Shown here piece by piece: positions 38,801-50,890 of a DNA stretch of 64,000 nucleotides. The position numbers were made by a program, and so were the translations under genes. Source of the DNA: Hirudinaria manillensis (Eukaryota > Annelida > Clitellata > Hirudinida > Hirudinidae); the NCBI GenBank assembly GCA_034509925.1, contig CM067530.1:6010001-6074000 (forward strand), given 5' to 3'. The notes under the pieces are model-generated. The model was not told the origin of the DNA, did not search any database, and saw only the letters and a program-made list of their open reading frames with translations. Numbering within the stretch: the first letter of the stretch is position 1; each line of letters opens with the position of its first letter.

Positions 38801-41800
38801 CGGCCACTTGTACTAAATTTCCCGTTAAATATAAAATTTTTTTATTATGTCCACATAATTTCCGTGAACATTATCTATCAGTTAAAAAAAGAATTTTGGT
38901 TCTAGCTCTTTCCGTTCCGGAGATATTGGCGTTCAAAAAGTTTGCCGAAAGTTTGCCAACTTCACCGTCGTGTTCATTTAAAAGTTGTTCATTTAACTTC
39001 AATTTCTCCATTAATACCTATTTGAATTTAATATATTTTAATTAAATTTAATATTAATTCACATTTTAATCAAATAACTTACATTTAACTTGCAATATTA
39101 TTTTAACGAAATTTGTTAAATAATGAGAAAAAACAATTAATGAGAAAATAGGAAACCATTTTAAATGTTTATTTAATATTAATTTAATATTTTCTTTCTA
39201 AAAATTCTATTTATAAAGTATAATATATTATTTCCAATATATTTCCAATAATATATTCTTTCCAACATATTTCCAATAATATATTATTTCCAATATATTC
39301 CCAATAATATATTCTTTCCAATATATTCCCAATAATATATTATTTCCAATATATTCCCAATAATATATTCTTTCCAATATATTCCCAATAATATATTCTT
39401 TCCAATATATTTCCAATAATATATTATTTCCAATATATTTCCAATAATATATTATTTCCAATATATTTCCAATAATATATTCTTTCCAATATACCCTGAA
39501 AAAATTAGGAAAAGATTTTGTTTACAATCAATTTGAACCTCACTCGTTCAAGTTTGAAGATCAATTCACTGATATCATTAGTAACATTTTCTTCACAATT
39601 AGGTTCTAATTTCTCTAATAAAACCTTTATTTTCTCAGTTGATTCTGTCATCTTTGTGCAAAATTTAAAAAAAAAAATTGTTACAAAATTATCCTTAACA
39701 AACAAATATGATGTACCAGACATTTCTCAAAGTTTCAGGTTGTAATAAATAAAAATTAAGTAAAAGTGATGACTTTGAAATGTTAAATGCTCCTGCAAAC
39801 AAAGCTTAAACCAATCACAAATTGAAAATGATTTTTAAAAATTATTAAATAATTTAAGTAATTATTGAAAAAAAGTTCGTTTTAGTAATATATACTTTTG
39901 CCTTCTCAGAGTCCAACAGTTTTTCCAGGTTTTCTCTATCATTTTTAGAGAGATTATGAGATGTTTTGAGCTCCTAAATTACAAATAAGAACCATTGTTT
40001 TTAATAAAACATTAATAAAATTAAATCGTCGTTAATTCTATTCCGATGGAATAACTAAAGTTTAAATTCTGTAACATATTCTAGCTGCATTTCCAAATCA
40101 TTTCAAATGTTTTAATAACAAATAATAAATAATTCTTTAAACTTCTTTAAACTCATTCAAGTCCTGAAGTTTTTGTCTCAAATCTTCTGTCACGAGTTGT
40201 AAATCTTCACTTTCCTTGAGAAGAATCATATTTTTCTAAAAGACCACGAAGGCAAATAAAAGGCAAATATTTGTGCAGTTAAAGTAAATCTATGTCAATA
40301 TATAATAATTACTTTGCCATGTTTGCATGAATATGTAGTACTTATATTAATATATAATATTATAATACAATATTTTTAAAACTCATTAGCATGTTTATAG
40401 GAATATATTTTGTATTAATATTTATATTAATTAAGCAGAGGTCGTATATTCTTTTTAAACTCACCTCTTTCAAGTTTAAGTTGGAGCTTCTAATATGTTC
40501 GCATTCATTTTTCAAACCATCAATCAATCCATCCTTTAATTTAATTTTATAAACACATTTTATAATTTAATCATTCATGATGATGGTGATGGTGGTGATG
40601 ATGGCAGGAGTGATAAAGACGACGACGACGATGATGATAACAATAATAATAATAACAATGGATAAATTACTGGTTGCAGGCAATAAGCAATAATGAACCT
40701 TCCTATGGTTTTCTCTCTGTAATGTCTCCAACTCTGTTTTAAGATTAGAATTAAAAGCTTGAAATTCAATCACAGTTTGTTTCAAAATTTTCATTTCTTC
40801 AGCCTCATCCACTCTGAATGTCAAGTTTTTTATCTCTGAAGCTCTCAATCTATCCATCTTCAATAAATTATTAATATACTTTAACTTTATATTAACAACC
40901 AATATATATTAAATAACAATATATTAACAACAAATATATATATTAAATAACAATATATTAACAACCTCTTCTTTAAAAACAAGTAATTCTTCATTTTTCA
41001 AATGCAATTCCTTTTTAATAAGATTGAATTCATGAAGTAAATCCTTTTTGGCCTTGTTGGCAAATAAAGAATCATTGACCGATTCCTTAATGGACTCAAT
41101 ATCTTTTCCAATATTTATCATGAATTGCATGTTATCAAAATTACCACTACTTTCATTGAACTTTCTGTCCTGACCAAGAAGTTATTGAAAACATATTAAA
41201 TTTAATTTTCATGCCAAATAAATTAACTACTAGTAAACAAAAATAACAAAAGGTAACAAAACATTAAATCATCTTAACGGAGATAACATATCAGAGAGAT
41301 TCAAAATAAAGAAAACCTCACGTAGTCACAAGAAAGTCTAAGATTTAATCTTTAAATCAAATGACACAAAGTGAATAAATAGTTGTTAATGTTGAATTAA
41401 TTAATTAATTAATTAATATTTAACTCAATAATTAAAATTGTTTGAAGTTTCCAGAAATTACTTTTGCCTCTAACAAAAGTACATCAGTTGTTCTTGGTAA
41501 GCTTTCTGGATCAATGAGTTGAAAATTTAATATTTAAAATTTAATTAAAAACAAACAAACACAAAACATTTCCTGCTCACTTGATTTTGTAACTCGACTT
41601 TGGGGCAACTTCACTTGTCTTTTAAGTGAATTGCTCTGAATTGGCTTGGACGGTGGCCTTGGAATTAAATTATTACTACTAATATTATTATCATTATGGT
41701 GGTGATACAAATTCTGACATTTTTTCAAATATGACAATTCACTTTTATGTCCATTGTTTATCTGGAAATAGAAAATTAAATTTTTATTGATATAAAATAT

Positions 41801-42243
41801 TATTAATAAATAGTAAAATAAGTGGCATATGTAATCATTACCAACCTCTGGTAAAGAATCGGTCACAAACTCAAAAATCAAATCACACTTTCCAAATTTA
41901 ATTTTGTCCCCTCTTGCCAACTTGATGATGTTATCTTTTAGCGTGTAACTATTAACTTTTGTTCCAAATCTTGATTTTAAATCTTTTAAGTAAAATTCTT
42001 CTTTCTCATCAAGATATTCTACAGTTGCATGTTGGCTATCAACGGAAGCAGACTGAAGTATCAACAGTTTCAAAATTAAAGCTGCTCTAGCCATTTAATC
42101 GTAACCAATTTAACCAAAAAGTAAAAATCATGCGACATTGCAAGTCTTACCTGCACAATCAAATCACAACCTTCGCGGCCGATAGTAGTTATCTTGGATG
42201 ACAATTGAAATAAGGTACTTCCATTTTTTAAAAATCCTCTCAT
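29891..42243 (-). CDS. FHAD1: FHAD1-like protein: FHA domain plus long coiled coil
   Basis: The N-terminal FHA domain (about residues 1-100) shows the fold's signatures TTIGRE, SQHA and SRFGTKVN; FHA domains bind phosphothreonine. The rest, about 1,030 aa in all, is almost continuous coiled coil, the FHAD1 layout. The molecular role of FHAD1 is poorly known. Exon right edges, 5' to 3': 42243 (ATG), 42052, 41761, 41505, 41169, 40857, 40533, 40235, 39973, 39651, 39017, 33617, 33207, 33013, 32771, 32370, 32227, 32064, 31677, 31444, 31258, 31042, 30694, 30234, 30101 and 29919 (stop at 29891). Two junctions are unsafe. Between exon 11 (from 39017) and exon 12 (to 33413) lies a 5.3 kb foldback element that seems to cut a coding exon. 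Between 32286 and 32228 the frame shifts, which needs either a 59-nt intron or a frameshift. The last exon is short and its frame rests on one donor choice. Confidence 0.75.
35935..36245. repeat. Direct repeat, copy 1, in the foldback loop
   Basis: Diverged copy of the sequence at 36765-37079, offset about 835 bp. The best-matching part is 36061-36245, where long blocks such as GAGAATCGAGTTCGGCGATC are shared. Confidence 0.8.
36765..37079. repeat. Direct repeat, copy 2, in the foldback loop
   Basis: Partner of 35935-36245. The copy ends directly at the start of the right inverted arm. Point differences are scattered, so the duplication is older than the arm homogenisation. Confidence 0.8.
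39218..39495. repeat. 28-bp minisatellite in an FHAD1-like intron
   Basis: About ten copies of a 28-bp unit that alternate mainly by one base (ATATTC against ATATTA) and by TTTCC against TTCCC. It lies in intron 10 (39018-39543). The short open frame across it is a repeat artefact. Confidence 0.9.
40578..40665. repeat. Trinucleotide-rich repeat (GAT/GAC/AAT)
   Basis: Imperfect GATGGT, GACGAC and AATAAT runs in an intron of the FHAD1-like gene, between exons 6 and 7. Confidence 0.75.
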
Positions 42244-43029
42244 ATTTAATTTGTTCAGAGTTTGGGGCGCACTTCTTTCACTATTTGTATGGCGGTTTCC
42301 TTGGAGATCATAAAATATAATCAAATGTTCTGTCAAATTCATATCTGTACAAATCATAAATTTTTTAAAAGTAAAACCATCCCACATTGATATGATGTGG
42401 GCCACAATGTTTCCAAAGTTTATATTTATTAACATCAATCAAAGCTAAGCATTTTAGGACGTCCTTGAACTTGATCTAAAATCTCTACTAAGACCATAGT
42501 AATCCACTAGGGAAGCTTTGCAAGTGACGAGTCATTAATTTATTAATGAATAACTGGCGTCATCAACAATTCAGCATTTTCGACCTTTAAAGGCAGGTTA
42601 CCTTTTACCCCACATGATGCAGAAATCATTGTTCTCTCGGGCTAGGTCACAAGTTAAATCACAGTATTCCAAACAGGACTTACGTTTACATATTTCTTAC
42701 ATTATTTTCCTAATGTGCGGATATTTGCTTGCTTGTATTCTGGAATTTTATCCTTAAGTTTCGTTTGGAAAAATGCTGACGTTAACATGATGATTAGTCC
42801 TTATAATAGGTCCTTTATACTTATTCTTTCATTTTTTTTAATTCAGGAAATTTGATAAACAGTTAATTTCAGGATTATCTTCTAAGAATTTCCAATTGTT
42901 ATCCCGATCTTAACATTAGATGTTTATGTTATTTAGGAGTATGATACGTTTCTATTCGTTGTTCGTTACAATAAGCGTAATACAATTGTTCGACGAATTG
43001 ATCTGTTCGCGTTTCTTGTGTTAATTGAA
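42244..43029. promoter_or_regulatory. Divergent promoter region, FHAD1-like / Mondo
   Basis: About 790 bp separate the start codons of two genes read in opposite directions, so both promoters should lie here. I recognise no specific core-promoter motif. The presence of promoters is inferred from gene order. Confidence 0.5.
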
Positions 43030-46000
43030 ATGAAACTATTCGATCATACAGTAATGGCTCACAGTGATACTGAAGAAGTTTACGAGACAACAGATCCAAG
43101 CTCGAAACAACTGAATTTAACAGATGCCCTGGGTGACACAGAAACTTACGAGAAGACAATCCATAGTGGTCATTTCATGATAAGTCATGTACACGACGAA
43201 TCTATAGCAAGTAAAGATTTAGAAGATGAATTAGCACCAATAGAAGAAACTTCGGATTACGACACTGGGAAAGGGTCGACTAATGACCCATCGTTCACCG
43301 AATTATTCCAATGCATGTCACTGGTAGAGAAATACTTCTCAACAAGGTATGATAAGATTTATCAAACATAAAGTTTCGTTGGTTTCATTGATGATGAACT
43401 AGGTCATAAATGTTTTATAATTGTTTTAATTCCATCTGAGACAACTGGAATTTGAGTGAGGCTGATGTCATTACTAAATTAACAGCATTAAATTCTTATT
43501 GAAATCATCTGTTTCAGAATACTTTCTATGTAAGCCAATATTAAGAAAGTAAAAATTACAATGTTGATATGTAAATTTTTGATGCTGCTGTTTTAAGTCT
43601 TGGACTACTTAGCTGAAATTTCTCATATTATGAGATGGCAAAATTTGCTTGATTAATCACTCTATTGATTAATTAATTGCCTCTTGTATGTCTTTTTATC
43701 ACTTCATTTGATGTAGCTTACTCAGCTGCATCACCTCAGTTTCTTATTACTCAGTAACAATTGTATTTCATGGAGGTGTACTCTTTTTTTTTTTAAATTA
43801 TTCCATTCAAGTCTTTAATTCAAATTTAGAACTTGTTTGTTGTGAATCGTGTGTTAAATTACACTTAATTTTGTCATTGTGATTTCATTTCCTTTTTAGT
43901 GGTAAACTGACTTCCCCAAAATGGAAAAACTTCAAAGGTATAAAGACCTTCAGATTGAAAGAGAAGATTAGAGTCAATAACATCATATGGAGGGAGTGGC
44001 ACATGCAGTGTTAGCAAATGCTAAACTATGTTTTAAAAATATTATGTTAAGGTGATATTATGTAATTATTTTCATTTAACCAGATGTGAAATGCCTTCCT
44101 CCCATTTTATGCCATTTTTCTTCTCCGTTGGCCACTCAGTCTGAAGGAAATGTAAAATGCAGTTTACTTTTTTTATTTCTTATTTTAAAGTTTTCCCAGC
44201 ATCCTAATTGGAATATGTTTATTCAAAAATAGAGATCATCTGTTGATGGTATGTCTGGGAAAAGGAATGTAAAAGTTATATCAAATGATTATAAGAAGTG
44301 GAGACATTACTTTAATAAAAAAGCTATTGGCAAAAACAGTATACAGGATGTTTTGTCATCTGTAAGTCAAATTATTTTTTAATAAGTTTTCGTAAATTTT
44401 TTTTTGGCAACTTTTCTTACCCGACTTAACGTGCTTTCCAGAACTCTCCATATTGTGAGATTCTCCAAAGAACGAGCGAAAACAATTCTAAAAGATTAAC
44501 TAATTTGGGTGGTATCGTTAAGAAGTCGCTTTATCAGAATCCGCCGAGTCAATTGATGATGGACGAGGACATTTTGAATGAGTTTTCTGATACCCTCTTC
44601 ATGCCCAGCTTTTTGATGGAAGGTTCAAATTTGAGGGGAATTCCTTCGTTTTCAGACGAAAATTTTAATGACATGATGCAGGACAGCTGTTTAAATGATA
44701 TGGATACTTTGGAACCCTTGCAAAACATATTCAGTAAGATTTTTGGCTTTCAAATATTTCATTGCTAGATTGATGTGTGACTTGTGATTTCTCTGTTAAC
44801 AGTTTCTTATTACATCATACAATTATTGTATTTACAAATTTAGTACAAGATTACAGATATATATTTCAGTAAACTATAAGTTTAGATTCATATGCAAATT
44901 AAATCTACTTTAAATATAATTATTAATAATTTTGATCTTTAAATTATGAAATGTTTAAGAGCATGAATTTTCGAGTCTTTTGTGCCCAAGTATAAAATCA
45001 CTTGATCCTGTTTACTTCAAACAAACCTTTCAAAGTTTTTGATGATTTTTTTGACTTTGCAAATATTGGAAGATAACTTTCATAAGCAGATCGAAGCAAA
45101 TAAGTCCAATGTATTTTGAACATTTTATGATAGTCCCCTGGTATTTTATCAAGGCACTGTGTTTGTTTGGCATTTTAGAGTTCCTTGTCTCAGATATCGT
45201 ATTAAGTTAAAACATTATTCTGACTCGTAGGTGATACAACAACATGTTCAAACTTGTGCATCAATTAAATCCAATGTTTCTTCTTTAAATCTTCTGAATA
45301 ATATTGTTGTAATTAATTCTACTTCTGGAGCTAAATCTGAATACTTTTCGAGAGTGATCGTGAATTGCGAGCATTCGTGGTTCATAAGAATTCAAAGATT
45401 TAAACCTGTTTCTGTTATTTTATTTGATGCTCTCTGATGGAAGTTAAAATAAGTCTTTATCTTTTTGTCACGAGATCATGCTGATTTTTTGGTGTCCATT
45501 TTCTTTATGGAGATTGGTTATTACGCTTCATCATCTGGTGCATTCTATTCCTAATTACCCTGTTTATCAAGGATCCCCATATGCCTTGTTAATAAAGTTG
45601 TAATTGCTTTTGCAGATAACTGATCTTCAATTATCACCCAAGTTAATGGCCCTTAAGCAAATATTTTTTTTGAATGTTCACTCTAGAATTACATGATAGG
45701 CTTGAATTCATTACTCTAGATAACTTATTAATAACTTAACTTGAATACGATTTTTAGCTTTAAGCTATCCTGATTGAGGACAAGTGTTTTCTGAAAAAAA
45801 ATGATATGTTTTTAAAATCTAATGTCATTTTATGTCTTTTGTTTTTAATCTTTTTTAACTCAGGATGCGAATCCTTGAATTTCAACAAAGTATATTCTAC
45901 TCCAAACGTGCAGCCCTCTACTATGCTCAATAATGTAGATCATTCAAGTTTTTTTCAAAATAATACATTTTCTTCATATCACGAGATGTTGCACTTCACT

Positions 46001-49000
46001 GAACTTGTGGTTATGTTTTGAAGGGCCAAGAACAAACTGTTTGCGATGCAAATCAGCCAAACTTGGAGAGTTTGACTCTGTTAAATGTTGGCGATGCACT
46101 TTTAAATCTGCCTCTCGACCTGCCTGAAAACGGAAATCTCGTGCAAGATAAACCGATGGATTTTCAAACGTCGGAGCAGTTGATGTCTCTCCTCGTAGCT
46201 CAACAGCCTCTTAATGATTCTCAAGTGGTAAACTCTTCCTTTCAAGATTTGTCTGTCCAACTGGGAAATGCAACCCATGACTTAAAAAATGAGTTCGTCA
46301 TCGACGGCCTGTTTAACATGGCGTCGAATGCCGACCCGAGTTTTAATTTGGAGGTCAAACCTTCTCCTAACATCATCTTGTCCAATCAGGAAACTGCGCC
46401 TGAAAATGTAACCGTGGGCGTATTGTATACGGCCAATAATAACAATGATTTTCAGACCAATCAAAACGCCCAGTCCATGCCTCTCCTTACGGGCTTGTTA
46501 CAGCAGCAAAATCAGCCGATGATAATTCATTTTGTTATGAGACAAGAAGATTCTGCTGGAATTGAAAGCACCAATTTTGGCGACTTTGGTAACAATCCGA
46601 GTAACGTTCCGGTCCAACTTCAAACCAAGATTAAAACGCCAACCGGTCAAATAGGAAGCAAGAGTCTCGGTTGCTTGCAAGTCGTTCAGAACTTGAAAGA
46701 AAACAGAAGGAAAAATAATTCTTCAACTGGTTCTCTCGCTGCAAAGACTACTGCAGGTTTCAGAATCCCACAGGTATTTTTTATAAACCACCTTTAAATG
46801 TTTTTAGAAAAATGTAAATGTATAAGATTGAATCTGGAATATATTTTACTTATTATCTTAAAGGAAATCATAAGTAAATCATAACCATGGCATAAGACTT
46901 TCTTCTAATGCATTGGTCAAAAATTTATGGCTGCAAAAATATCCAATATATTTATTTGGTTAATTAAATGGATTATTAAATGGAGTTATTTGTGACTGAT
47001 TTAAAATTATTAAAATAATGAGATATTGTGAAATGCTGTGGCAGAATTTTTGAATTATGGTTTGTTGCTTGGATGAGTGGATAGTGCTCCTGCCTGCAAC
47101 ATAAAGTCAATATGTGATGTGTTTGATGTCCAGCCTTTATGGCTGGTGAGCATCCTGGAGTAGAGGTGCAAGACAAATTAAAAATTAGTGTTTTTCATTT
47201 CCTGATCTAGGCTCTCTAAAGATTGACTCAAACCAACTTTTTAAACAGATTTGTTATGGTTCACTGCATGAATAAAAACAATGTTTAAAGCGATTTAAGT
47301 AAGAAACAAAGAGCCGAAAAGAGAATGAACGAAGGAGTGAAAACAAAATGAGTTCGGCTAATGTCCTAGTTAAGCTGGCTTGTCTGATTCAATTACACCA
47401 TCGAAGGGTTGTATTACAAAGAGTTTTCAAGTGCTTAAAATTGTTCATTTTCTTCATAAACAACCTCAAAACTCCTGCTTATTGTGCTAACTTTTGAACT
47501 GTCATACACTTGAGTTTATTCTCAGCTGTAAAATGAGAACTTGGCCGCCCATTTTATAATTATTTATTTTTTATTTTTGTTAAAAGGTTCATAAACATCG
47601 TATTATGTTACCTTGCAGATACAATAAACTCTTTGATTCTTTTTCTTTTAAGTTTAGAGTTTATTCAAATGTCAAAATAGCAAAAGCAATCAAACAAGCA
47701 AATTAAACATGTACCAATTTAAACGAACAATTATGTACATAATGCAATTAAACAAATTAACCTAGAAAAAATAAACTCATAGGGTCAGTCTTAAGGGAGC
47801 GCATGCTTCTGCTGGACGGACTAATCCTAAACATAATATTCTGCATAATGTAAACATGTAAGCTTAAATAACTGAGACATCCCTCACTAGATGCAACTTA
47901 TATGATTTCTTAAAAATAATGATTTGCATACTAATATTCATATTCCTTGTTTAAAAAAAATTATTATAAAGCAACTTTTGCCTGCTTTTTTGCAGCAGCA
48001 GATGAAATGCAGACAGAAATCATCAAACATGGTGAATATACAACCCCGTCCGCAGCCATCTTCCATACCTTCTCTGAGATCTTCCGTCAAACAACTTCTC
48101 CTACCATCCAAGTCACCTTTAACCTTACAAACCCAGCCGAGTTGTGGCGACAATCAGCTGGGAGTAAATTTGAATCACGTTGAGAATGGTTTGAAAATTT
48201 TAAGTTATTTAATGTCAACAAAGTTTATTTGAAGTTTGTTTGCACTATTGTAATTGTTAGGACCTGCGTGCTATTCTCTTGGAGCTTCGCTTTCTGCTGC
48301 AAAATCTGAGAAGAGAGGAAGAATAAGGAATGAAAGTGGGTTTCATTATTCATAATTATATTATATTTGGTAGCTACAAGAGGAGTTAAGAAGCAAATAA
48401 AAGCATCTTGAACAAGGCTTTTATTGGCATTTCCTTACATGCATAATTATGCAAGATGATGCATAAATGATGATAATGAAGCTCAAAACCCTGGCCTTAT
48501 TAAAATAATAAATGCATATAAAACTAGGTTTAATTGAGAGGTAATTCTCCTGAAAATGAACTTTGATTATCACTTGGAAGTTATAAGTTCATATTTATAG
48601 CAGATGTGGTTGCAAAATATTAATTTTATTCTAATTATTTCTCATCAGGATGTCCTTTGCCAACACTTGTGGATAAAAAACAAAGTGACAACCTTGGTTC
48701 TGACCATCTCAGTGCCATTTTTCAGCCTATTAATCCACTCAAAAACACTTCCTTGCAAGTACAGCCACCCAATACTGGCAGTTACTGTACTACTGTGAGT
48801 AGTACATTCTTTTAAGGAATGTTATCAACTTTTTATCATTTAACACATTTGTTGTTACAGATGCAGAGTTTATTTGGAGGAGCAGATCAACAAGTGGATC
48901 CCAATGCTACCAAATGTTGGTTTATTATTATAATAAATTAAGAATGGTTTCAATTCTTGAATTAGTTAATACTAGTAATGGTACATGAAATAGTTAACAC

Positions 49001-50890
49001 TATTATTGTTACTGCTATTTATCTCTTTAGATTCTCTGGAGAGTTCTTTGGGTTATAATGTAAGATTTTAATGCTTCACACATTTTCAATAAAAACTTTC
49101 TTTGATCCTTAAACTTTGAATTTTTTAGGACGTGGGCCTAGTATTCAAAATGCCCGATAGATCGAGACATGCCAGTAATGATTCTGGCAGTTCCCACTGT
49201 GAAGATGCAGTTGTTAGTTCAGAATTCACTTGTTTATTTGCTGTTCTACCTGTTCTACTCTTCTGTGCTCTAATTGATACAAAATATGCTCGTGCAGGGT
49301 TTCACGATTGGAGCAAACAAATTTCTGAACAAAGATCTTAGGCGAATCTCTCACTTAACTTCGGAGAAGAAAAGAAGATTTAGCATAAAAGTTTGTCAAT
49401 TTAATTTAAATTAATATAATTTAATAATAAGATCTGATTGGATGATGACAATTGTTTTGAACTAATAAAGATACAAACTGTATGTAATGTATTTAAGCTA
49501 GGCACTCAATGATAGCTTCTTTTTTTGACCTGTTATTTGGATTTTCCAGTGTGGGTTGGATACCTTAAATGAATTGGTTCCTAGTCTCGATGCTTCCAAC
49601 GGAAGTAGAATCAGCAAGGCAACAACTCTGCATAAGGGTACATTCTTGTATTTATTCTTCTCTTTAAAGAAAAATTGAAAAATTGTGTTGACGTGATTGT
49701 TGAATTGTCGTTCAGCTGCAGAATATTGTCGGAAACTAAAGACAAGCAAACAAGAACTGCAAGAAGAGATTGACAGAGTCAGGAGTGAAATATACAACAA
49801 CGAACAGGCCATTAAGTCAGTTGTTCATTTATTGTGACTTTTTTTTTTATATGTATTAAGATATTTTGTGTTTTTTTATTTGTATTAGGATATTTTGTTT
49901 TTTTTATATGTATATCATTAGGATTTGTTTCTATTTCACAAACCTGTTCTGTTGTCATCATTAAAAGTTATTGTCGTTATACAGATAAATGCAATTCTTT
50001 TGTTTTTTTTTTTATTTATAAAATTTAATGTTGAAATCAGGTAATAATCGTTGCTTATTCCTTTAGAAATGCTCACTCCAAGATGCCAGTTCAAGGCCTG
50101 CCATCTTCGGGGTCAAGGACTCGTGCAAATCAGATGAAGTCCTGGTTTCAGAAATTGGTACTTCAGAGATCTCAGGACAATTGGAAATATTGGATTGTAT
50201 CCTTTCTCATGAATATGCATGGGAACATTTTAATAGATTTTATGTTATTTTTAATTTATGATGGCTAAGGCATTATTACCAGAAGCGATTATTAACCAAA
50301 AGTGCAGATCTCAAATTGCTTCTTTATACAAAGAAAAAAAAAAGAAATTATGTTGAATACTTGAAATATTTGACTTGACATTACATTGAAGTTTGGTTCA
50401 ATCATTGAGCCTTTGTTCTGCACTTTTGAGGATGCTGTCATGACCTCCAATGTTGAACAGTTCAGGAACACCATTCTCAGATGGCTCACAGAACACTGCT
50501 CTCTCATCATACTTAGACCTAGTAAGCTTGAATTTAACCTACAAATTTACTTGTATGAAATCGTTATCAATTTAGTCCTGAATACTTGCTAGAGCCAGTT
50601 AAGCAAAGTCTTTTGCAAAAACTTTGGACATCTATTCCCATTAATTGAAGAAATTAATTATTAATGATTATTTATTTAAAGGATTATTTAATAAAGGATT
50701 ATTTATTGCATTCCACTTAATTATTTCGACTTAATTTCAAGCTTGTTTTTTTAAATTTATCTCAGTTGTTTCGAATTCACTACGAAAACTGAGCACATCT
50801 ACCTGCATTCTGGTCAACCCGGACGGCTTTCGGAACCAAGTCGTCAAGAAAATAAACTCCTCCATGACTCAACACCCTCTTCGTCTTTGA
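43030..50890 (+). CDS. MLXIP: Mondo-family (MLXIP/ChREBP) bHLH-zipper transcription factor
   Basis: Mondo proteins pair with Mlx, respond to glucose-6-phosphate and bind carbohydrate response E-boxes. Nineteen exons fit in phase (about 979 aa): 43030-43346, 43900-44009, 44084-44151, 44233-44361, 44442-44733, 45864-45889, 46024-46773, 47996-48188, 48261-48335, 48649-48794, 48861-48915, 49031-49059, 49129-49212, 49298-49390, 49550-49637, 49716-49815, 50067-50196, 50392-50521 and 50766-50890. Signatures: SGHFMIS (46-52); an NES-like FTELFQCMSL (89-98); conserved GKLTSPKWKNFKG; EFSDTLF of the glucose-response domain (about 255-261); basic region RRISHLTSEKKRRF; helix 2 and leucine zipper (about 790-852); and the C-terminal WCD/DCD region. 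The extent of exon 6 is uncertain because several in-phase donors exist. ATG 43054 is an alternative start. Confidence 0.9.
47060..47170. repeat. Possible degenerate tRNA-derived SINE
   Basis: A TTGGATGAGTGG stretch at 47069-47080 resembles a tRNA A box. About 45-50 bp further on, GTTTGATGTCC at 47121-47131 resembles a B box. It lies in Mondo intron 7 (46774-47995). The rest does not fold as a functional tRNA, so I read it as SINE debris. Confidence 0.4.

Larger units (their letters stand above)
33642..38971. mobile_element. Foldback-type element with long inverted arms
   Basis: Both ends start with ACGACGGTGAAGTTGGC, read inward. The left arm (33642 to about 35260) and right arm (about 37085 to 38971) are long inverted repeats, nearly identical over long blocks but differing by deletions. 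The arms are built from tandem units of about 177 bp, marked by a recurring ACCGGTCCGCTATAG-like box. This resembles the foldback elements of Drosophila. The loop (about 35260-37085) carries a diverged direct repeat. No transposase-sized open frame exists, so the element is probably non-autonomous. I found no clear target-site duplication. It lies inside the FHAD1-like gene. The family is unknown to me. Confidence 0.88.

Noticed and set aside
48604-48798. Open frame in another frame over Mondo exon 10
   Set aside because: It is a shadow. The in-phase Mondo reading of the same exon continues the protein.
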